Shown here: positions 1 to 12,000 of the stretch, in pieces | Position numbering within the stretch: the first letter of the stretch is position 1 | How the letters are laid out: each line of letters begins with the position of its first letter | Source: Trichostrongylus colubriformis | Lineage: Eukaryota; Nematoda; Chromadorea; Rhabditida; Trichostrongylidae | Direction: 5' to 3' | Length of the DNA stretch: 64,000 nucleotides | Assembly (NCBI GenBank): GCA_963978905.1 | Contig: OZ022256.1 | Location: forward strand, 28,297,426-28,361,425 | The notes under the pieces: generated by a model | Database searches by the model: none | What the model was told of the DNA's origin: nothing | Seen by the model: the letters and a program-made list of their open reading frames with translations, nothing else | Made by a program: the position numbers and the translations under genes

Positions 1-1370
1 ACTCTGAACACCTCGATTCATGCTTAACCCGAAATTTTAGCGGTCTTTCCATGTTGTTTTTCAGTCTCTAGGCTATTTTGAAGCCGTACTACAAACTTGA
101 GCCGTATGCCCCGCCCATTCATGCTCCGCATGCCGAAAGACCTCCTTCAGGGGCTCATCACTGGCCATGTACCATTTTCCCTGATGTTTAGACAGTTTCG
201 AAACTGATATGGAAATGTTCGACATGTGTCGCGGATTTCGAGAATGGCCTCGAGGGCATCGCGTCCCCGAGGCCATCGCTGGCCCATGCGCGCTGGGCAG
301 CTCCCGCTAGCGGCGTCTCGCGACGTGCGGTGGTTCCACCCTCTGTGGTCGGGGCTGGTTTAAAGGCCGGCTGCCAACTGCTAGTTGGTTTCCACCGGGT
401 AATGCCATGATGCTATCCGGAATCCGGGGTGCCATCTCGGGTAGTGGAGCGCTGGATCATGAGTTGGCCGATGTTTACCCCCGCTCCCCAACTGGGAGCA
501 GCGTGTGTTCAGGCCCCTACGAGACATCGTCGATCTACTGCGTCAGCGACTATCGAGAGTCACCCTAGCGGAGGCGATCTAGGGAGCAGGTATGATATGT
601 TATCTACTGCGTCAGCGACTATCGAGAGTCACCCTAGCGGAGGCGATCTAGGGAGCAGGTATGATATGTTATGTTGATGTTTACTGCGTATTAAATGTGT
701 GTCATATGTTTATGCTGGGCTCTATAATGTGATAATAGCTGTAGTGCAGGTTCCCAGTGATGTGACGTTCAGGGCTCGAGGGCTATAGCTTATAAGGTTA
801 AGTTGGTCCTTCGTATATATGCACGGGGCTCAGATATGGTCGGTTGCACCATAGTGTACAACGGTTAGGGTATGGGTCAGGTCAGTAAGACCCCATGGTC
901 CCCAGGGTCGGTCCGCCGAGTCGATCACCGCGAGGTGTCTCCGGTGAGGCGACTAGGTGTTCACCGGCACGCGGCTCAGGAGGTTGCGAGCGCCTTTCAA
1001 CCTTTGCACCGCGATGCCAAGGGATGGGGTCAATCCGCTACAACTTGGTGCTCAAGATTTCAGCCCCCCTCCCCACCAATAGTAAGCGGCGCGTAGGCTA
1101 CTTTATGCATGCTCTTTGTTTATTTCCTCATGCTTCAAGTAGGATTTTCTCCTGGTCCTTGGGCTATCTTTTACCTGAACCATGAATTTTCGTCGTAAGC
1201 TCCCCCCATTAAGACATCGCTTCGTCCGCGCGTGTTTCTTTTCATGTTGAAATTGAATCAAAATTTTCGACTTGATTACGGTACATTTTAGCGAGCGCTC
1301 CGCCCATGATAGGAGGGACTCCGCGAAGCTCACGTGTGTACTGAAAACCTTGTTTTGTGTCTCATTGACT
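1..1370. other. Non-coding stretch
   Basis: Apart from the 69-bp duplication at 534-671, I see no coding signal: the open frames are short, overlap on both strands, and have no recognisable protein. The part between about 240 and 1100 is more GC-rich than the surrounding sequence. Confidence 0.5.
534..671. repeat. Perfect 69-bp tandem duplication
   Basis: Two head-to-tail copies of a 69-bp unit (534-602 and 603-671) are identical by eye. Each begins TCTACTGCGTCAGCGACTAT and ends with TATGATATGTTA. Identity implies a recent duplication. The unit is too long, and has only two copies without spacers, to be a CRISPR-type array. No coding role is seen. Confidence 0.9.
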
Positions 1371-3129
1371 TTAACACGTTGGCGACATTGCGTCCCAATG
1401 CTGGGACGCACGTTTTCTGCCGCGTGGGACAATGCGTCCCAATGGTGGGATACAGCACAGAAAATTCCCTTTATCAACTGATTTGAAGCCCACCACTGAT
1501 TAATTTTGATCAACATGCACTAGGGTATCTAGGGTCAACATGGTCCGCTTATATCTTTCCTGTAAGTTTTTTTCATACTTGCTATATACAGGGTGTGCCA
1601 TAAAGTGATATTGCCCACGGCTCACATCCGCCAAGTATACAAAACATAGGGAAGCGAAAAAGATAAAAGTATTAGGACAACATATTCCTTTAGAAAAGTT
1701 CCTCTAAAAACAAGAGCAAGCTAAGACTCACTACTTTCACCTTCATCAAAATACGAACCTTCAGTGGCGCAGTCGGGCTTCAGAGAACCTACGGTATTAA
1801 GGTCCGCTTAAAAAAGTAGAGCCAGGTTCCGTGATAGGCTTTTCGTGGGAAGGTTCCTGAGGATTGGCCCTTCGGTTCATGCAAGTCACAGAGCCCTTGC
1901 TGCCCGAACAACGCTGCCATGATCCGAAGTGTCATTTTTCATACCTCAAATCTCCTTCCGGAGGGTTTTTAGTGGTAATGGCACGTTTTGGTTCTTGGAC
2001 GAAGGATGTTGGGAGCCTGGAAAAACTGGATACTTAAGGACCCCACCCAATATAAATCCCCTCAGGTACCCAGAGTGAACGGACCTTAGCAAGGTTGTGA
2101 ACGAGAGTGGCGAAATCCCGGATATTGCCGTGTTGAGGTGACACATCATACTCATTTGGAGGAAATAAACTCCCGCTCCTGTTCGTGGAGAAGGTCACGG
2201 AGTTTAGTGACAGGGTGAGGTGTGTTCTGGAATTTGGGCATGGAAATACCTCGTAACAATTTGCTGAAGCTCGACTAAAGTTGAAAGTGGAGGAGAAAAA
2301 GTTATTCTTTTTGGCACCCTCTGTAGAAGTGATCTTCTTAGGGAAAAGTTTTTTTAGAATGATAAGTCTGATATAGTATACGAGCCTTCTAGTAACACAC
2401 ATAACATAAATTTACATGTTGTGGATTCACAACCATAATATCTTATTCTAATCAACTAACATCTACAAATGAATGATAACATGCTAGTTCAAGTTGTTTA
2501 CCCTAAGACATATCTTAGATAAGTACCTATTGAAAAGATACCGCAGGCATGACCTCGCGGTATCATAGGTGTGCAATCAACTATGTATCCTAGGTATTTG
2601 CCCCTGGTGCGGTGCACTCTTTCACCCCCTAACAGAAGTGTCTCCACTGGATCTTTGAGGTCTAGGACTGAGCCCATATCTATGCACCGCCCACATTTGT
2701 CTGTATATAAACCCCTATTGCGATGTATTATGGTCGGTTATTGTACAAAGGGTACGTCGTAATAAACATATACTACACGTGCCTGTACAACCTTTGGTAA
2801 TTCACCAAATTACATATAGATATTATTATCAAGTAATGATAGATAGTTAATAAAACTCTTTGCCGATGACATGGTTACGCTTTTCCCATCACTGCCATGC
2901 AGTAATCTCTTATTCAAGCCTCCGAGGGATATCTGGAATTTCGCAGCACTCAATATTTCGTATCAGCGCTCGAGATAGGCACGAAATTCAGCGACTTGGG
3001 AAGGTAGTGTCTAAAACTGATTTCTGGAACAATGCGTCCCAATGCTGGGACGCAGTTGTCGGCATAGGCTAGCGCGCGATGTCCCACGTGGCAGACACGT
3101 GAAAAAACGCGCGGTCGCCAACGTGTTAA
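1371..3129. mobile_element. TTAA-bounded inverted-repeat interval, piggyBac-like
   Basis: The interval starts TTAACACGTTGGCGAC (1371) and ends with its inverted match GTCGCCAACGTGTTAA (to 3129). Both ends also carry, in inverted orientation, the palindrome GCGTCCCAATGCTGGGACGC near the terminus. TTAA at the outer edge is the hallmark target of the piggyBac superfamily (established knowledge). No transposase is recognisable in between, so this is a non-autonomous or decayed element, or two MITEs that happen to face each other. Confidence 0.5.
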
Positions 3130-6050
3130 ACTCTACACTCTAGAGTGAAACGATTTTCATGTCGACGTCAAACAGGGTGATAGGTGCCAGCCATTCCATG
3201 AAAACTGAGCAAATATATACGCCTGAGTGTGGAGATTGAAAGTTCAAAGATCTCCCCCAAGATGCCTAGATATGCAACTTTTTATAAGATGCCTCGAATT
3301 TTTCATGTTTCATCCACATTTGCTAGGTAGCCAACAAAAAATCACCTAACCTTCAAAATCTCGCAGTCTGGAACGCTTTCCACAATGGATGCTGAAAGTA
3401 TTCGGCAGGATGCGGTGTAGTGTGTGCAGCCGACTCTTAACGAATATTTGACGCCTAAATCTGGACAGGGTGGTAAGTTATTCCTTCTGAATTTATAACT
3501 TGTTACCTGTGTTTGTAAATCATCAGGTAATTGATATCATCACGGTAGTTAATATCATAACTCCAACCATTTTTCTTGAGTTTGGCAATTTGCTGTATTT
3601 ATAGCTGTTGTACCTCAGAGCTTCTACAAACGAAGTGCAATAACAGTGGGAAAGCGCGCATGTTTGTGTTCTCATGTTGCACCATTTACCAAGCAGCTGG
3701 TGGAAGATGCTCCAGTTGTACTGGGAAAGCTGGTTCTGGTCCAACTTTGGTGTGCTGTCGGAAGCCGGACATCGATCGTTGCAAGTTTTCCGATGCGCAT
3801 GGCTCTCCTAATGTGCTCGCCGGGGTTGTTTTCCAGTCGTTGGGCGAATTCTTCCATTCTCGGGGGCACGAGGAATTAAGCAGTTGAAATTGCCATTCTC
3901 ACAGGTACATCATCCTTAAATTGGTATTGATTCATGACATACTACCGCGCTGTGAGTGATTCGTTACGCACCTTATCGATCGCTCTGCGGCTAGATGTAT
4001 TGCTTATATATTGATGTAGGGCCGACAATTTTGCAATTTGGGCAATAAGTCACTGAATGACTCACTGATTCGTATCATTTCCTTCCTTGCTATCTCCGAA
4101 ACGCCAGCGCTTATGACGTCTTAATTGTAATTTCTTGAAATTGCGCCCACAAATCACACTTTTTCTGATATGATCACTTCGATACTGATCGATTGTTTAA
4201 GGGAGCGCAGTGTCCACGGATCTGTGCGATTGTTTGCTTGTGTTCTTGTTCAGGTGCGTGATGATCGATAATGGTTGGTGATTCATTCTCAGTGCAGCCA
4301 CATTCCTGCTTGTCCTCGACGATTACCGTTCTTCGTCCTAGTGATTGAACCAACGTTCGATCCATTTCTCTTTGAAATCCAACTTTATGTGAGTTCTTTT
4401 TGTGGGTGAGTTAAAGTCGTGGAAAGATACGCAGCTTTTCACCGACGTTGAAGCTCCTTCTCTCCCTAGGCTTAGGTTAAAATTCATATCCCCTCCTACA
4501 GGGAAAGGAGCTTTGACGTCGATGAAAATTTTGCGATTCCCCCCGACTTTGACACCTTTATGTTATTTAATTTATGATGAATATGTACCTTTTAGAAGAT
4601 CACATTATTTTATTTGGCTATTTGCCATGTTTGTAGAGAGACGTTGCGCGCGATAAGACAATCATGACTCAAAACTTTAGTTTTTTAATTGAAATTCTAG
4701 GAACTCCAGTGCATGTTGCAATTTACAGCCGGCTACACCTTGCGAACAATATGTTGTTCTGTGGTTGTCTAGGTATAGATTGAATATGTATCGACCCGTC
4801 AATCTTCCGTTCTGTTATCGCTATGACTGCAGCCTAAAGACTCGGTGCCATCTAGTGCAATAAAATTACTTGAATATCCTTAGATCGTTTGGAAGTATGA
4901 TATAAGAGGATAATTAAAAAAAAACTATCAACTTTGATGGAGACTAACAAAAGAAAGGGAAGCTATGATCAGTGGAAGCTAGGCAAACAGGCAGTGGTAA
5001 GGATAATTCAGACTTGCAGAAGCTTCGTTTTCACTACGAAAGCCGGCAGTCAAATCACATAGTTTCTATCGATATGGCAATAATACCATACGATAGAAGT
5101 ATCACTCTAATGTTATAGTCATCACTTTACACCTATGCGATGGTTCGGCAAAGCCGACTCAAGAAAGCGGACCACGTTAAAAACGGCCTGTAGCGAACCG
5201 TGTTTGTTTACCATACAGGAAAGCACCTTTCACAGGGAGCCGCTGGGCATATAATCTTCATTGATCCCCAGTCCATTCGCACTTTAGGTGTTCCTCATTA
5301 CTTACATTTTCCTGGCACCGTAAAAGTTTCTGTTTAAAGTTTCGAGAGAGCATCGTTTTCAGGCCACAGTAAGGACATGATTGATATTTACTCTGTCCAT
5401 TTAAGACCTGCCGTACAATTGCAACGAAACACCAGGGAATTCATTTCGGGGGAAGATGCCAAGCAAGGGAAATGTTATTGTTAACACTCGTGAAGTTAGT
5501 TAGAAATTTAGCCCCGTGAGCATACTGGTGCTGAATATCGTCTTCCACATTTCTAGGATTTTTTTCTAGAAAATTTCTAGGAAATTTGTCGCGGTGCGCC
5601 CTGAAGAGTGGCTCTTCGCCACGTTTCACTAAAATATCAAGAATGTTTTGAAATCTGTGAAAGTTTCTAGAGGTTTTCATGTGGCTTGCCATTACGTCTA
5701 GCGCAAAACGCGCTTTCGTTCGGGATACGGGCAGCCGATGGGAGGCAGTGTGTTGGTCCTCCCACACGATTCTGGTACCAATTCACCTACCAGCATGGAT
5801 GGAAAGTTTGGTTCTCGCAATCTGCTGGTGGGAGTGCACGCCACCTGTCATCACACCACCTACTCACCATCTAGCTTATTGCAAAGTTAGCTCTTGTGAG
5901 TGTCGGCTGCATCTGCAAAAAAATGGGAAAGCGAGGCGTTCTGGCCGGGATACATACTGCATGGCTCTATCATGATTAGGGAATAATTCATCTTGAGCAG
6001 CTCTCTTATTAATGATGCAATGTTATGAAATTTGTGTCAACTTATAGTTT
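3130..6050. other. Non-coding stretch upstream of the FGD-like gene
   Basis: No convincing gene is present. A hairpin lies at 5064-5098, where TTCTATCGATATGG pairs with CCATACGATAGAA around an 8-nt loop and one bulge. A SINE fragment lies near 5816-5870. The minus-strand frame at 3672-3869 faintly recalls the helix-turn-helix of Tc-type transposases, but not enough to call it. Confidence 0.45.
5816..5872 (-). repeat. tRNA-derived SINE, 5' fragment
   Basis: Read on the minus strand, this segment carries the A-box half of a SINE family. It contains GGTGTGATGACAGGTGGCGT, closely matching the copies at 34250-34335 (-) and 63941-64000 (+). The B-box half is missing, so it is a truncated copy. Confidence 0.5.
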
Positions 6051-6053
6051 TAG
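6044..6053 (+). promoter_or_regulatory. Likely spliced-leader trans-splice acceptor
   Basis: The sequence ATAGTTTTAG ends at 6053, three bases before the first in-frame ATG (6057) of the FGD-like gene. In nematodes, a TTTYAG acceptor immediately upstream of the start codon is the usual site of SL1 trans-splicing (established knowledge). It could also be an ordinary acceptor joined to an upstream untranslated exon that I cannot identify. Confidence 0.45.
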
Positions 6054-6056
6054 CTG

Positions 6057-9000
6057 ATGCGTATGGCTGACGACGAACGCCGTCCAAGTGTATGTGTAAG
6101 CTCACTTCGTGAGCAAATCAAGGAGAAAATAAATGCATCTTTGCAGAAGGATGCTCCCCATGTCCTTTCTGGTATGTATTGGAATCAAAATTTGTAAAAA
6201 TTCGAATGTTCACGAATGTCGTGGAGTAAATCTCGACTTTTTTTTCAATTTCAGGAAATGCCGTACCAATCTATCCTCATCCTCAAAGCAACGAAGCTCC
6301 ACCAGTGCCTCCTCATAAGTCGAAATCTCCCAATTCTCAGAGCTCTTCGCCGAAGTTATCGAAGCCGCCGGTTGCTCCCAAACCACCGCACATTTCGCGG
6401 AATATTCGAGTACGTCACAGCTTCCAACGGCATTATATGGATAAGGAGCGAAAGTGGGGTGGGGATAGTTCTTCGCGTCCCAAGCCTGGATGGAATCCTC
6501 TCTCCCATGCTCACATCATCCTCTCTTCCAGGCTCACAGTCATCTGTTCATATCTCCTCTACGGTTATAAGGATGTTTTGATTGCCCTGCAATATGGATT
6601 CGTATGCACGCCCTGAAATGCACTCGGCATCCCCCTAGAGCTCTTTTAACATATTTGTTAGCTCGTTAACATTGTTTTGAATTACTGCTACGTGGTCTGT
6701 CCCTAGCGCATCGATTAATATCACGCATTCCGAATGTACATAGTGAATCTGTTTGTGTTCTGAAGACCATACATGTGGCGTCTGATGGGATAGTCTTTCG
6801 TGTACCGGGGCGCCAGTGGATATGTGTCTGTCTACGAGCATTAACTGATGGAGAGTCGTCAATTCCGTGGTAATTTTTTTAATATTATGTAGTCCTTCAG
6901 TTAGTTCATTAGTTTCGCGACAATATTTAACATGAGCCATGTCATATGTGTTTATTTCAAGAAAAACATCCAGTTATGCTTGTTGAAACACAAGGGAGTG
7001 TTATCGGCATGACTCCCGTACGGAAGCGAAAGCCGTTGTTATTGAACTTTATCTTCTTCTGGCATACATATCCAATACATTTTGTTTTTAGAAGCCCACA
7101 ATATTTGTGTCTGATGGCGATGATACACAAAATAATTTCCCACCTTTTGTCAAGCTGAAACCATCCCAGCCATCTCGGTCACCTGGAGACGTTTCTGAAA
7201 AAGATGGAACTCCGCGTAGCGTGCGCGACGTTCAACGGTAAGTTTCTCTTCTCTCATAATTTCAGTTCTCGATTTGTTCAACTGAAGCTTCAGGCCGCGG
7301 TCTACTGTTTCAACCACTAGCACTGAGAATGGAGAGGCTGCTGAGCTCTCTGATAGCGATTCTGATGATGGTCGACAGAATGGAACTAATCTCTTGCATC
7401 GGGCGGAGACATATCTCGGTGGTCCTGGCCAGCTCGCCTTGCGAAGGTACTTATTGCTTGCAACAAATTGAATAAGAAAACAAGGGGCTTGTAGGCCTTG
7501 CCGTTGATCGTGAAACGCATTACGTCGACGATGATCCATTTAGGCCAGTCTAGTAAGTAAGGGCTCTCTCTACTAAGGTTTTTTGAACTTCTAAGATGTA
7601 GTTCAGTCATAAAGATTTGCAAATCTTTGAGAATCTCAGTACCCAAGAAATTTGCACGTTTGCTTTTTCCAGGCCATCTGCTCTATGTTTCAATGGCGAC
7701 CCTTCCATTCATGACAAAATAGTTGACGAGCTGAAGAGACAAGGGATAATAAGGTAAGTTCTAAAGTTTTTTTTTATAGCTATCTCTTCATCAACTTCTC
7801 AAGCAAAGCTGGCGCTTTTATAAAAATTTGTTTGAGGGCGAGTGATCGCATGATGAAAAAACGATCGGAGGCATCTTCGACGGATACACCTAGAGGACGC
7901 AATTCATTGCAACCGACTGAGGGTTCTGCATCGTGTGATACTTCATTGTCAACCACTGTACGATATTCAAACTGTAATTTATGCTAATATATTAAAGAGC
8001 TAGAAGTGATGAGCGCACTAGAAAAACCGTCGATCCGTATTGAATTTTTGTCTGATCCAGCTCTCCGAGGATACTTTAACAACACACAAAAGAGAAAACG
8101 CCAGTAGCTGTCGAAGCAGTATAGCTACAACAACATCGGCAGAATACGACTCTGTTCCTGATTACAACACCGGTGATGCCAATGATGTGAGTGCCGATGT
8201 TGGGCTATCTTGCCGAATTTTTCTGACTTTCCAGCTTTCTATTCAACTCCTTTGTGTTGCAGGATAAACGATTGAAAAAGTTGCATTATGCCGCAAATGA
8301 GTTCTACTCAGTGCAAAGATTGTTTCTAAAGTATTTGCGGGATATGGGAGAGGTTCGTCATCACATGTGTGTAACAATGTAGCATTGTTCTTAGCTATGC
8401 GGTAATCTGCTTCCGTCCCTAGGTGTACCCAGAATATGTGTCGGAATTCGGAAAGAGGCTTGGTAAGGATTTGTTGGCGCGACAAGGCAACCAACCGCAT
8501 GTTGTGCAGCAGCTACAACTGCACTTTGAACAACTTATACGTTTCCATCAACTTCTTTTGGACGAGTTTTCCTCACGTCTTGATACGTGGTACGTTTGAT
8601 TATTTTAGGCATTCTTCAGAGTTCACGATTCAGACGATAGGAAGGAAAGGATTATCGATTAGGCGTTCGGGCGAGCTGATCGCCTGAACGTCTAGTCGCG
8701 TGATCGATTTGTGTCCTACTCATTTTGTCCAGTTAACCAATGGCCTAATTGCATAAAACGCATGTGCACTCGCCATTTCGGAACACTAACTTACATGAGG
8801 AATGCGCTTAATTCGATCTCTTATGTCTTTTTTGGGTGGGAGCATGCTAATATACAAATTGTTCTCATTGAACTAGTCGATTTTATTACACTGGTTCATT
8901 TATATTCAGGAGTTCCTTGAGGCCGAACATGGCCGATATAATCATCAAATACGCCGATTTCTTGAAGATATGCAAGCCCTTTCTTCTGGAAAAATCTCGT

Positions 9001-12000
9001 TTTGTTCAAGAACTCACACAATTGCGCCTCGAGAACAAGGACTTCGATAACGCCACTGTTGCGGTACATAACTTTCGAATTATTTCCACTAACTTTTCAT
9101 TTCCACCCCTTCAAACTTGAAGTAGCTTCTTTCAGTTCGAACAGAAAATTTTCAATCGCGGTGTGGGTGCAGTTGTGCAACAACTCGACCAAGTGCATCA
9201 GAACTTCATGAGGTTGTCCACTGTTGATTATTTAGCATAATCCTAGAATATGTTCTGTTCCAGGTATAAGATTTTGATGATGAGTTACAACAATTATTTG
9301 GTCGAGGGGAGTGAGGAACAGAAGAAAACTCTCGGTTCGTTCTTGAACCAAAGTCTGAGTGCAGGTTTACCATTATTATAGTTTGCAGAGGCGATTGCGA
9401 AGTTGGAAAAAATTGCGCAATCCGTAAATGAGTCTATGGGCTTGCCCAGTAACGAGGAACTATTCAAGTTGTATGATCGATTCCAGGTGTGTCTGCTAGC
9501 AAAAAATTAATCTTCACACGGTAGAATGGTTTAGCCTAGTTGAATAGTGGATGCTATCGCAGTGAGGGGGGGGGGTAGGCATCCGACTGAGGCGCCTTTT
9601 TTGCCTAAGCCCTAGGGAGGGTGGTTGTTCTTGTTCATCAGTTCTGAGAGCAAAAATATGCCCGTGAATGAGCAGATTGGCACGTCAGTGATGCTTAGGC
9701 GCTTAACGCTGTTCACCATTTTATAATATGGCCCTCCCCCACATTGCGATAGCGCTAAGTAATATTTGAATTGTATTTACATATGTTACTCGTGGCTTCT
9801 TGACAAGGAGTATGCTACGTAATTATACATAAAGGATCTTTCGTTCAAATGATCCGTGGTACTTACTGCTACTACCTTGGTTGTTGAGATTCGAAAGTTC
9901 ATTTATTACTTTTTTATACTTCTGTGAAGTAAGGGGTAACTTCTGAAGAATATTGTATTTATTTCAGTGTCACTTCGACGTTTTCTACCCTGGCAGGCGA
10001 TTGATCCGTCAAGGAGAAGTTCTGAAGCAGACGCGCAAGGAACCTCAGCCGCGATACCTTGTGCTAGTAAGTTGCGATTTCGTTGATACAGAGCATGTGT
10101 CAGACTTTAATTTAGGAAAATAGTTTTTTTTTCAGTTTTCCGATACGTTGTGGATTTGCCGAGTAGTGTCAGGCTTTGGTTCCTCTGGTCTTTTCGACAT
10201 GGGTCGCTCTTATCGCATACCAATCGAGACGGTTCGCACTGAGAGCAATCCACATGAAGATTATGAGCAACAGCTTTACGTGAAAAGCAAATACAAAAGC
10301 TTGATTCTGATTTTGAGGTGCGTTTTACTTGCTATCGATTGATCTCTGTTTACTGTAGCTTTGTTGTTTCAGTAGTGCACGAGAGCGAAGTCTGTGGCAG
10401 AAGGACATTGATACCGCAAGGGAAGAAAAACGAAAATATAAGAGGCGCATGAGCGAGGCTATAGAGCGGCAGAGACGACAAAGCTTGGTTTGTACTGTTC
10501 TATTTAATCGATTTCTGCCCACGAGAAAGTCTTTCAGAACCCTCTAATGTTGGAAGCACCATTGAACGAGGTCAGTGGAGCGGAAGAAACTATGACTGAA
10601 AGCGCGACGATCGTGGAGGAGGGTGAGCCTTCTACGAATGGCGATGTATCGCACAATCTGCACCCTTTATTGGCGTGAGTATCATCTGATTTTTCCTCTT
10701 TTAGGACCGAAATACCCTGCATTTCCTTCCTTTTGCCTCCCTCCAACACCGATATATTGCTCGTAACACTTTCAAGTTACCCCTCCTGAGACATAAACTC
10801 ATTTTTAATTAAGTCTTATGACTAATTGACAATAATGCCAATCTCGTTTACCCACATGACTCACCGCTACAGCTGTTTGTCTTCCAAAATTGTTTTCTCT
10901 TTTTATTTTCTATTTTTACTTGTCTTTAAATTCTGTTTCGAGCGGTTGATTTCACTGAAACCTAGTTTCGGGCTATAATTACTGCCTGATACTTAACCAA
11001 ATGCGCCAAATAGTCAAGAGCGGTTTGTGTCTCTACACTCACGAGCATTATAAACTAATATGCAGTGTACCTAAAAAGATAGTATAGTGCCCTCAAACAC
11101 GCAACTTTTATTCGGTGCCGTAGAGCCACCATCTAGGCTAAACATCATCCGCTTGATGAAGTGATATGTACACGTCGGTTTAATAAGTCCTCCAATAGCA
11201 GTAGATGTGTGGTTAGTGCTGCTCCTTACCGTGCCCCGCGTGTCTTTACAATCCACTTTATGTTGCTTTTCGCAGGTAACATGAATTTCTCCCGAAAATT
11301 CAAGTAGGCATTGTGAGCCACTCTGTACTATCTCTGAAAGGTGGTCCCCACAAGAGTTCTCCTCAACAGGCGCTGCCAGTGACATATTCGCGTGATGCGT
11401 ATCTAGCAATAAATTTGCGATTTGCATATTCAAGACAAATGCCATAGAGGTGCTGGCACCACTAGTCACAATACCGCTTCCTCTGATTACTGGATATACC
11501 GGAACTACTGTGTTTATTGCCCTGCTTTACCTTTTTTAATAGAAGTGCCTCTAGGTCACGCTGCAACTCAGATTCGCAGGAATCGTCATCTCATCCTAGT
11601 ACACCAGTTGATGACCAGCCTGGACCTTCCTCCACTGCGCCAATGTCATCAAAACGAAGTGATGTTTTCGTGACCAATGTATTACTCTTTGAGATTGTTC
11701 TGAAGATAGCCCTTGTAGAAGTGATACGATCCGATACCATGAAGCCCTTATGGATTCCTGATGACTCTTCAAGCAAATGTTTAATGGAAGGATGCGACAC
11801 GGTCTTTTCTTTCTTGAACCGTCGCCACCATTGTCGGGATTGTGGTTGGGTATGTGCTGTTATACTTAGGCTATTGGTTTTTTCTGCTTTCTTTCCTATC
11901 AACAATACTACTGGTTATAGTTGATTTGTTCTGCTTGTGTTGGAAAAGCGCCACTTTCCAAATTCCATTTCAAAAAGGAAATTGTGTGCCCTGAATGTTA

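Noticed and set aside
534..671. Short tandem units as a CRISPR array
   Set aside because: Only two abutting identical 69-bp units, no spacers, and a eukaryotic genome.
1588..1606. TACAGGGTGTGCCATAAAG as a mariner-type terminal repeat
   Set aside because: It resembles such ends, but I found no inverted partner nearby.
3672..3869. Minus-strand frame as a Tc-type helix-turn-helix
   Set aside because: Only a short stretch (AQRLENNPGEHIRRA) is suggestive; no catalytic motifs or TIRs follow.
7282..7293. Acceptor at 7265 giving a longer exon before 7294
   Set aside because: That reading meets a stop within the exon; the acceptor at 7293 keeps the frame open to the 7446 donor.
11071..11469. 132-codon minus-strand frame in the intron 10675-11554
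   Set aside because: No family recognised, no partner exons, and it lies antisense in an intron; a chance frame is likely.
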